Of a DNA stretch of 64,000 bases, positions 49,649 to 59,230 are shown piece after piece. Origin of the DNA: Acorus gramineus (Eukaryota > Streptophyta > Magnoliopsida > Acorales > Acoraceae); the NCBI GenBank assembly GCA_030737835.1, contig JAUJYN010000048.1, positions 219,533 through 283,532 on the forward strand, given 5' to 3'. The number at the start of each line of letters is the position of its first letter. Position 1 is the stretch's first letter. The position numbers were made by a program, and so were the translations under genes. Below the pieces are notes generated by a model, which saw only the letters and a list, made by a program, of their open reading frames with translations, did not search any database and had not been told where the DNA came from.

Positions 49649-51830
49649 GGCAAGAAGTATATCATATCAGACACCAACACAGGAGATCAATAATATAGCA
49701 TAGACAGACAACTAGAATGACACACAAGCAACAAAAGGGACTGACATGATATATACACCAAATGCGGAAGCAAAAGACTGAATCTGTGAATAAACATTCT
49801 ACAGACTCGATACTCAATCCTACGCCCTGTCAGAGCCAATATACACGGACGTAGCGCTGCTCCGCTACTGAAGAAATCCCTCGGAAAGCTCCAACTGCTG
49901 CTCCGGCTCCAGCTCAGGCTCAGTGGCAACTGGGGAAAAACATGTGCGAGGGGTGAGCCACACGCTCAGTGAACAGCACAACCCACGCATCACAGACAAT
50001 ATTTACCAATATTCCATTATAGGTCGCTCATCGCCAACCCACTACACCCTCACCCTCACCCTACCACGGGTGACATAGGATTTTGGGACTGACTAGGCTG
50101 TTGGTCACCCTTGGTCCACCGATAGTCTCTCCCTCCACTCCGTAGGCCGCCTGGTCTACTCCCACATTCAGCACAGTCCGAAACCAAATCAGGAGGTGCC
50201 TACTAATGGGAGCCCTCTGTCAGGAAGGCCCTGTCTAACGCTGGGGGTAGCCTCTACCGAATCCAACGCAGGGAACAGAACAGCCTATCCATACGCATAT
50301 GATCCACTCGGATCCGCCAACTACATATCATTACAACTCAAATGTCATGAATTCCTCTGAATTCAACCAGGTGCATCATCAAGATGCGGGAACATGTACA
50401 AAAATCAGTAAGGCTGGAATATCATTGGGGGAAAGAAACTCGGAAGGGCGGCGTGAGTTCCCGTTATAGGATACCCCGACAACCAAACAAGGAACACGGA
50501 GTACCCTAACCCGGGTCTCACCGCTGTCCTTGCAAGGCCCCTCCCCTATAATATCTACCAACTATACTAATAATTATACCAATCATACAATCATTACATA
50601 TAATATTATTGGGACTAGAACCTTGGGAGGGCAGCCCGAGGTCCCGATACAGGACATCCCGACAACCAAACAAGGAACACGGAGCACCCTAACACGGGTC
50701 TCAGCGTTGACCTCGCAAGGCTCCTCCTTATAATATTATCCTAAGGCATGCGATCTAACAGATACCAGCATTTAATTTAATAATTAAACTAGTAGGACGC
50801 ATGCATAGGCCGGGGTTTCCTAGCATGAAAACCAGGGGACATGCTGCATGGCTCATACGCATATCCTATGGGTGCAAGTCCCTAACATAAAAGACTAGGG
50901 TAACATGCATTTCTACATTTTCATCATGCTCACATGCAATACATATTATTACAGGTTAATATAATCCACGGTGCCCCAGGAGAGGTCGGTATACGCCCAA
51001 GTGCGTATAACACCTCTCTACTGGGTTGGATTGTCCCACTCACCAGAATCGGGGTCGTCGTGCGACCGCCCGTCAAGATCTGCAAGACAGGGTAACCACC
51101 CGCACGGCCACCCGACCGCCCGGACGCGCCGCCGCGCCTCAGCCCGCGCACTCCGCGCACCGCCCGGGGCTCCGTGCGTCCACCGAGGCCCCCTGCGCTC
51201 GCTGCCAGCACTGCCAGCCCGTCCCGCGCGCCCAGCACGACCAGCTCCTCGCGCCAGACCCGCGCACGCCCCGCGCGCTGCCTGGCCGCTGCCGCTGCTC
51301 CCTGCTGCCCGGGACAATCCCCCAGCCTGCCGAGCGCCTCCAACCACCCCTCCCACTGCCCCGACCACCTCCAACCACCTCCGACCACCCTCCGACGACC
51401 CCCACTGCCGCCGACCACCTCCCAAACACAAACCCCCCCCCCCCTAGCAATCATCTAGACAAGAAAAAAGAGGGAAAGGAGGCTTACCGAGGGGAGGAAG
51501 AGGCGTCCGGTGGATCTCCACGCGCCGAAACCCTTCCCAACAGCCTTCTCACGCCCCGATCTACCCCGGCCCTCAATTTGGCCCGAGACAGAGGAGAAAG
51601 AGAGGAGGCCGGGGAGGCTAGGATCGTTGAAACTCGGAATTGAAGACACCGGAGCGTAGATCGGGACCCGATCTACACTTCCCGTGCTTTAGGTTTTCGA
51701 TTTTGAGGGGTCTAGGGGGCTTGAAAGGAAGAAAAACTATGCAGTCAGATTTCCAATCGGAGTCCTCTAGCTCAGACGATAGCTAACAGTCTGAAATTAT
51801 GCGGTTCCGACCAAAAACCCTAAAAATTTT
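49649..51830 (-). mobile_element. Main-family LTR, minus orientation, partial
   Basis: Matches copy A from the GGCAAG region near the LTR's end through to the GCGGTTCCGA region near its start, lacking both termini. It has the acceptor/short-frame block (TAG at 49865-49867, acceptor at 49930), the tandem pair of ~167-bp units (50425-50740), the 36-nt block 51044-51079 and donor at 51487. It is a partial fossil. Confidence 0.8.
51080..51487 (-). other. Putative LTR intron 1 (copy at 49.6-51.8 kb)
   Basis: 408 bp between CCCTCG|GTAAGCCTC and CTGTCTTGCAG|ATC on the minus strand, with a GC-rich centre. Boundaries match the other LTR copies. Confidence 0.6.
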
Positions 51831-51845
51831 TAGAGTGCAAGTAGC

Positions 51846-52121
51846 GTGATCAGTCAACGATCTGCTCCAATCGAGGAAAATTTAAACTTGTCTGCAAGAC
51901 TTGAAGCTGTAGAGGAGAGGATAGCAAGACGTGGAGCTCTAGAAGAACGTGTGGGAGAGTTAAAACACCAAGTTGAAGCTATACAGGAGACGCTAACAAA
52001 ATTTAAAGCTCTACAAGAACGTGCAATAGAGTTGAAGCACTGGAATCATTCTTTCGTGAAAGTCTTTCTTGTATTCATGTTGTTCACGGTTTTTATAGGT
52101 GTAAAGTTAAGTGGAGCATAA
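51846..52121 (+). CDS. Coiled-coil protein fragment with C-terminal membrane segment
   Basis: An open frame ends in TAA at 52119-52121. It has heptad-like, charged repeats (LEAVEERIARRG, ALEERVGELKHQVEAIQETL, ALQERAIELKH; the last two are a 24-residue internal repeat) and then a hydrophobic stretch VFLVFMLFTVFIGV close to the C terminus, as in a tail-anchored membrane protein. Codon use is AT-rich and unlike the GC-rich LTRs on either side. There is no in-frame ATG before the hydrophobic end; a CAG at 51851-51853 could be a 3' splice site, so this may be the last exon of a host gene cut by the LTR to the left. I do not recognise the family. Confidence 0.45.
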   Translation: MISQRSAPIEENLNLSARLEAVEERIARRGALEERVGELKHQVEAIQETLTKFKALQERAIELKHWNHSFVKVFLVFMLFTVFIGVKLSGA

Positions 52122-52485
52122 AAACTAGCTTCAAATTTTTTTGCTCTCTAATGTTTGTATGATGAATAGTGAGTTTGCATGATGAATTCTTGAATAAGTG
52201 GGTTTGTATGAAAAATTCAATCAGTGGTTTTGTATGATATATTCTGAAGATTGCATGTTTTAATTAAAATTTCATTTTATTTATTTATTTAAAAAAAATA
52301 GTCATTGCATATATAATTGCATTTCAGTTAAATTTTAATGTTTGATTATTTTTAAATACATAGGATATTAGATTTGATAAATATGTATACGTGGGTATGT
52401 GTATGAGAGAAGATATATATATATGAAGACTCTAATTTGATCAAAAGCTCAAAATCCCATAACATAGAAAAAAAATATAACATAG

Positions 52486-52488
<3 letters not shown>
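52122..52488. other. AT-rich DNA after the coiled-coil ORF
   Basis: Possible 3' UTR and intergenic DNA, with a short triplicated phrase (GGTTTGTATGA-like, 52155-52240). No gene seen. Confidence 0.35.

Positions 52489-52546
<58 letters not shown>
52489..52546. repeat. (AT)n microsatellite
   Basis: About 29 AT units that stop exactly where an LTR begins with TGTTATATATG. Confidence 0.95.
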
Positions 52547-52550
<4 letters not shown>

Positions 52551-53912
52551 ATATATGTGTCATTTTTTTAGCCTTCTGGTAACCATTGGAGCATTCTGGC
52601 AGTTTTTGAGTTTTTTTCGTTTTTCGATCGGAACCGCTAAAATTTTGGACTGTTAGCTATCGTCCTGTGTTTGAGGACTCCGATTGAAAATCTAACTGCA
52701 TATTATGTGTCCTGGTGCCATTTCAAGCCACTCACGAAAATTTCATCGAATTCCGGTACGTTTCAGAAATTTCACAGTTTCGGGACGTATCCGGGTTTTG
52801 ACCGAGCGAGAAGTCATTGGGAGAGTTGACTCAGTCAAAGTGGGCCCATGACTTGGTCAACCCTTTTTGTTTTTTTGTGTGGTTGGGTTGACCCAAGTCA
52901 AAGCTCACTTAAATCACCCTAACCCTCTCTTAAACCTAATTAAACCAAGGTTAACACTAACTTAAGTGTGTTGACTTATTTAAGTGAGATCTAAAAAGTT
53001 GCCCCCCACTATTCATCATCTTCTCAAATAGATTTTCTCTCTCCCCCTCTCTCTTTTTCTTGATTTTGAGCCACCTAGAGTGCTTGAACCTTAAAACTCA
53101 AAGCATAGAAAGGTTAGATCCGGTCCCGATCTATCTACCGGTGGTTTCGGATTCGAATTCCGAGGTGTTTAGCCCCCTCTTACCCCCTTTTTTCTCCTCA
53201 GTTTTCGGCCCCTTTGAGGGTGGGAAGAGACCTTGGTGGTGGAGGGCTTTGGGGAGGCATTTCGGTGCAAGAAGAGCTTCCGGTTCCCTTCCTTTCCTCT
53301 CCTTCCTTTGGGTAAGCTCTCTTTCCTTCTTTTCCATGCTTAGATGCTTGTTAGGAGGGTGGGTTTGGGTGTTGGTGGCTGTGGGGGGGTGATTGGTGGC
53401 TGTTGGAGGCCATTGGTGGCCGGATAGAGGAGATAGGGTGGTTCGGACAGGGTGTTGGCTGTCTCGGGCGGGTTGGCAGCACAGTTAGCAGCACAGGCAG
53501 CAAGCAGCGCAGCAGGCAGGGTGCGCGCGGGCGTGCGCTCGGGTGGAGCTGGAGGGCGTGCTGGGCGCTGGGCGCGGGTGTGCTGGGCACTGGGCGCGGG
53601 TGTGCTGGGCGCCGGTCGTGGGCGATGGGGCGCTGCGTGCAGGGCGCCGTGCAGGGGCGTGCGCGCGGAGCGCTGCGCAGAGGCGCAGGCGTGCTGTGCG
53701 CCCGCGGCGAGTCGATGGAGCGCTGGGCGAGCCGGTGGTGCGCGCGGGGTGCGCGCGGAGCGAGGCGAAGGCGCGATTAGGCGAGCGGTGGTGCGCGCGG
53801 GGCAAGGAGCTGGGCGCGGGGCGTGCGGTGTGCGCGCGGGCTGCTGCGATGGGGCACAGTGAGAGCGCGGTGCACCCGGGGAGCTCGGTGGCGTGTCCTG
53901 GCGTGCGGGCAG
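52547..53912 (+). mobile_element. Diverged LTR (third subtype), plus orientation, partial
   Basis: Starts TGTTATATATGTGTCAT and matches the U3 of the main family (GGAACCGCTAAAATTTTGGACTGTTAGC, GAGGACTCCGATTG-like), with an extra block containing TTGACTCAGTCAAAGTGGGC. The leader exon-like block ends TTTGG|GTAAGC at 53312; a GC-rich cassette follows (53510-53912) and is cut by the start of the next, oppositely oriented LTR at 53913. It is a partial fossil. Confidence 0.75.
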
Positions 53913-56845
53913 TGTCACGCCCCAGGGCGGCCGTCCTCGGGACGCGGCAAGTGTATATATAATATCAGAATCTACACAGGAGGTCAATAATATATCATAC
54001 ACAAACAACCAGAATGACACACAGACAACAAAGGGGCTGACATGATATATACACCAAATGCGGAAGCAAAAGACTGAATCTGTAAATAAACATACTACAG
54101 ACTCGATACTCAATCATCTGTCCTGTGAGAGCCAATATACACAAATACAACTGAATATATACAAACGCGTGCCAAGCACGGAAATAAAATACATACAGTC
54201 AAGAAGGGATGCTGATAGCATCTGGCACTCTCGGAACGTAGCGCTGCTCCGCTACTGAAGGAATCCCTCGGAAGGCTCCAACTGCTGCTCCGGCTCCAGC
54301 GCAGTGGCAACTGGGGAAAAACATATGCGAGGGGTGAGCCACACGCTCAGTGAACAGCACAACCCATGCATCACAGACAATATTGACCACTATCCAGATC
54401 TTACTAATCCACAATCTCTTATTAATCAACCACTAAATGGTAACAAATACTCAAACTAGTGGGTTGCTCAATCGCCAACCCACTACACCCTCACCCTCAC
54501 CCTTCAATGGGTGACATAGGATTTTGGGACTGATCAATATCTAATCACAATCCAGTGGGTCGCTCACCGCCAACCCACTACACCCTCACCCTCACCCTTC
54601 CACGGGTGACATAGGATTTTGGGACTGACTAGGCTATTGGTCACCCTTGGTCCACCGATAAACTCTCCTCCACTCCGTAGGCCGCTCGGCTATCACCCAC
54701 AACTTCAGCACAGTCCGTCACAAATATCGGGAGGCGCCTACTGATGGGAACCCTTGGAAGGGACGGCCTTTCTAACGCTGGGGCGGCCTCTACCGGATCC
54801 AACGAAGGGGACAGAACAGCCTATCCATACGCATATGATCCACTCGGATCCACCGACAACTCATCTCTACAACTCTAATGTCCTGAATTCCTCAGAATTC
54901 CTCCAAGGCGCATAACCAATATGCGGGGAACATACACAATAATTAGCAAGGGTGGAATATCATTGGGGGAAAGAAACTTGGGAGGGCAGCGTGAGTTCCC
55001 GATATAGGACACCCCGACAACCAAACAAGGAACACGGAGTGCCCTAGCCCGGGTCTCACCGCTGTCCTCGCGAGGCCCCTCCCCTATAATATTCACTAAA
55101 TATGCTAATAATCATATAATTTGGTATAACATTTCTTATAATATTATTGGGACAAGAAACCTTGGGAGGGCAGCATGAGTTCCCGATACAGGACACCCTG
55201 ACAACCAAACAAGGAACATGGAGTACCCTAACCCGGGTCTCAGTGTTGACCTCGCAAGGCTCCTCCCTATAATATCATCTAAGGCATGCAGTTTATCATA
55301 CTCTAGCATTTAATTAAATAAATAAACTAGTAGGACACATGCATAGGCCAAGGCTTCCTAGCATGAGAACAGGGGGACATGATGCATGGCTCATACACAT
55401 ATCCTAAGGGTGCAAGTCCCTAACATGCAAAGTCTAGGGTAGCATGCATTCTACATTTTAAAATCATGCTCGCATGAAATACACTTTACAACAGGTTAAT
55501 ATAGATCCATGGTGCCCCAGGAGAGGTTGGTATACGCCCAAATGCGTATAACGCCTCTCTACTGGGTTGGATTGTCCCACTCACCGGAGATCGGGTCGTC
55601 TCGCGTCCGCCCATCAAGATCTGCACGACTGACATTTATACGGTGAGTAAAAATCCACAAAATACTCAAAATACACAATTAAATACCCAAAACCCACAAA
55701 CAAACACCCAACACTCGGGCAAACGTGCATACGACCCGCACGCACGCTAGCCCGAGCACCCCGACTCACTCCCGCACCCCCGGCAACCACCCGCACGGCC
55801 ACCCGCGATCGGGTGCACCGCCGCGCCTCAGCCCGCGCACCCAGGCGCACCGCCGGCCCCTGCCCGCACGCCCGGACCCGCAGCCGAGCCGCCCGGGTGC
55901 ACCGCGCGCCCACTGCGTCCCAGCGCAGCAGCCCGCGCGCACCCGCACGCCCCGCGCTGGCCCGCGAGCAACCCGCACGGCCCGCGCGCAGCGTCCTGCC
56001 CCGCTCGCACCCAGCGCGCACCACTAACTCCGCTCCGCGCGCACTCCGCACGCACCACTAGCCTCTACCCGCGCGCACGCTTGCCTCTGTCCAGCGCCCC
56101 GCGCGCAGCGCTCAGCACCCGCGACCAGCTCCCAGCGCTCAGCGCCCAGCACCCTGGACCCTCACCCAGCGTCCACGCGCAAGCCCGCGCAGCACGCGCC
56201 CAGCGCGCCTGGCAGCACGCGCCCAGCGCGCCTACCAGCTTGCCCGCGCTGCTGCCCGCGCTGCCTGCCTGCGCGCATCGTCGAGTGGCCCGAGCACCGC
56301 TCGCCTGCACGCTTGGCACTGCCCGCCTGATGCCCGAGCGCCCCCTGCCAGCTGCCAGAGCATGGCCTGCCCAGCCGGCCCGCCCTGCTCGCACAGCCCG
56401 CAGCCATCCTGCTCCGCACACCTCCCCCTGCACCCCCCGAGCGCACGCCCGCGCGCGCACCCGCGCGCACGCGCTCGCGCGCCCGGCAAACTGGTGCACC
56501 TGCTCCCAGCCTACCCGAGCTAGTCCTACCCAGCGCGCCCAGCACCCAGCACGCCCAGCGCCACCCCGAGCGCACGCCCGCGCGCACGTCCCCAGCACGC
56601 CCAACGCCACCCCGAACTGTGAAATTTTGGAAACGCTACCGGAATTCGATGAAATTTTCGTGAGCGGCTTGGAATGGCACCAGGACACATAATATGCAGT
56701 TAGATTTTCAATCGGAGCCCTCAATCTCAGGGCGATAGCTAACAGCCCGAAATTTTAGCGGTTCCGATCGAAAAATGAAAAAATTGAAAAACTGCCAGAA
56801 TGTCCCAACGGTTACCAGAAGGTTAAAAGTGACACATATATAACA
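53913..56845 (-). mobile_element. Main-family LTR, minus orientation, 2.9 kb, both termini present
   Basis: On the plus strand it runs from TGTCACGCCCC (53913) to CACATATATAACA (56845). Recognisable parts in order are the acceptor/short-frame block (TAG complement at 54252-54254, acceptor 54311), tandem CCCTCACCCT units (54480-54600), the ~167-bp tandem pair (54975-55270), the 36-nt block 55585-55620, and a 0.9-kb GC-rich cassette (55700-56610), then U3. It looks internally shortened. The flanking 5-mers (GGCAG and ACTGG) do not match, so it is not a simple solo insertion. Confidence 0.8.
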
Positions 56846-58472
56846 ACTGGTGTAGTCGCTCGGGAAGCTCCTCCTTCAAGTCCGCCTCGGTAATCACTGG
56901 AGAAAATAATTATGCGAGGGGTGAGCCACACGCTCAGTGAATAGCACAACCCATGCATCACAGTTCATATTAACCACAATTTATCAGCAAAAGCCTCAAA
57001 GTGGCATAAACAACACAAATCCGGGGGTTAGTTACATCGCCGAACCACCACACCCTCACCCTCACCCATCAATAGGTGACAAAGGATGTTGGGACTTAAT
57101 AGGCTGATAATCATCCTTACACAATCCAGTGGGTCGCCACATCGTCGGCCCACCACACCCTCACCCTCACCCCTCAATAGGTTACATAGGCTCTTGGGAC
57201 TGACTAGGCTGTTGGTCACCCTTGGTCCACCGATAGTCTCTCCCCACTCCGTAGGCCGTTTGGCCACTCCCACATTCAGCACAGTCCGTCTACCAAATCA
57301 GGAGGTGCCTACTGATGGGAGCCTCTCTACACGGATCCAACGAAGGGAACAGAACAGCCTATCCATCGCATATGATCCACTCGGATCCGCTAACAATACA
57401 TCTCTACAACTCTAATGTCTTGAATTCTTCAGAATTCCTCCAGCGCGCATAACCAAGATGCGGGGAATACATAAGATAATAATGAGGAAAAGAGACCTTG
57501 GGAGGGCAACCTGAGGTCCCGATATAGGACATCCCGCCAACCAAACAAGGAACACGGAGTACCCTAGCCCGGGTCTCAATGTTGACCTCGCAAGGCCCCC
57601 TTAATATTCCCCAAGGCATGCTAAAAATATCTTAAGTCTGCATTTAATTAAATAAATCAAACTAATAGGACGCATGCATAGGTCGAGGCTTTCCTAGCAT
57701 GATAACGAGGTGACAGGATGCACGGCTCTTACACATATCCTAAGGGTGCAAGTCCCTAACATACAAGTCTAGGGTGGCATGCATTCTACACACTAATCAT
57801 GCTTGCATGGATTACATATAACAGTTAATATTAACTATGCTGCCCCAGGGGAGGACGGTATACGCCCAAGTGCATATAACGCCTCCCAACTGGGTTGGGT
57901 TGTCCCACTCACCGGTAACCGGGTCGTCGCGCGACCGTCCGTCAAGATCTGCAAGACAGGGTATCAACTTGGTGAGTTAAAATCCACAAAATACTCTAAA
58001 AGTACCCAACACTCGGGCAAACGTACATACGCCCCGTATGCACGCTAGCCCGAGCACCCCGACTCACTCCCAACCACCCGCACGGCCACCCGCCCCCGGA
58101 TGCACCGCCGCGCCTCAGCCCGCGCACCCAGGCGCACCGCCGGGCCCCTGCCCGCACGCCTGGACACGCTGCCGAGCCACCCGGGTGCACCGCGCGCCCA
58201 CTGCGCCCCATCGCAGCAGCCCGCGCGCACACCGCACGCCCCGCGCGCCCAGCGCCTCGCCCCGCGCGCACCCCGCGCGCACCTCCGCTGCCCTCGCCTC
58301 GCTCCGCGCGGCACCCTGCGCGCACCACCGGCTCGCCCAGCACTCCACCGACTCGTCGCGCGCGCACAGTGCGCCTGCGCCTCGGCGCAGCGCTCCGCAC
58401 GGCGCCCTGCACGCAGCGCCCCATCGCCCAGGACCAGCGCCCAGCACACCCGCGCCCAGCGCCCAACACGCG
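56846..58472 (-). mobile_element. Main-family LTR (second subtype), partial
   Basis: Begins inside the acceptor/short-frame block (acceptor at 56897), has a tandem pair of CCCTCACCCC units (57040-57190), a single copy of the ~167-bp unit (57480-57610), the 36-nt block 57913-57948, and a GC-rich cassette (58030-58472) that is cut by the start of the next LTR. It is a partial fossil of the subtype shared with 58.5-64 kb. Confidence 0.75.
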
Positions 58473-59230
58473 TGTCATGCCCCGGGCGTCTCCGGCACAC
58501 GGCAAGTGTATATATGATATCAGTCTAAACAGGAGTTCAATAACATGCTCACACAACAGCTAAAATGACATCATAGACTACAAAGCAGGGCTGACATGAT
58601 ATATACACTAAAAGCGGAAGCTAAAAGACTGAATATGTAATTCAAAGACATATTACAGACTCGATACATAATCAACTGTCCTGTGAGAGCCAATATACAC
58701 AATGACATCCAAATACAATACAAACGCGTGCCCAAGCACGGAATATAATACATACAATCACAAGGGATGCTGATAGCCTTTGATACTCGCGGGACGTGGC
58801 GCTACTCCGCTACTGATGAAGTCCCTCGCAGAGCTCTTCTTTCAGTTCCGACTCAGATGACTCTGGAGAAATAATATTATGCGAGGGGTGAGTCACACAC
58901 TCAGTGAACATCACAACCCATGCATCACAATTATATTAACCACCAGATCTTAATAATCCACAATCCCATTATTAAAAGCCACAAAATGGCAACAGCTATA
59001 CAATCCAGTGGGTCGCTATCGCCAACCCACTACACCCTCACCCTCACCCCTCAATAGGTGACATAGGATATTGGGACTAACTACACAAATCCTGCGGGTC
59101 GCTATCGCCAACCCACTACACCCTCACCCTCACCCCTCAATAGGTGACAAAGGATATTGGGACTTACAAGGCTGATAATCATCCTTACACAATCCTGTGG
59201 GTCGCCACATCGCCGGCCCACCACACCCTC
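58473..59230 (-). mobile_element. Main-family LTR (second subtype), left segment before nested insertion
   Basis: Starts TGTCATGCCCCGGGCG. Contains the acceptor/short-frame block (TAG complement 58810-58812; acceptor 58863) and three tandem units around CCCACTACACCCTCACCCTC (58995-59230). It is interrupted at 59230 by a solo LTR and resumes at 62173. Confidence 0.8.

Noticed and set aside
53340-54113. 257-codon minus-strand frame and overlapping frames
   Set aside because: Spans an LTR-LTR junction and a GC cassette; compositional open frame, not a gene.
53908-56850. Solo LTR call for the 53913-56845 copy
   Set aside because: Both termini are present, but the flanking 5-mers differ and the two flanks belong to LTRs in opposite orientation, so a simple solo insertion is not supported.
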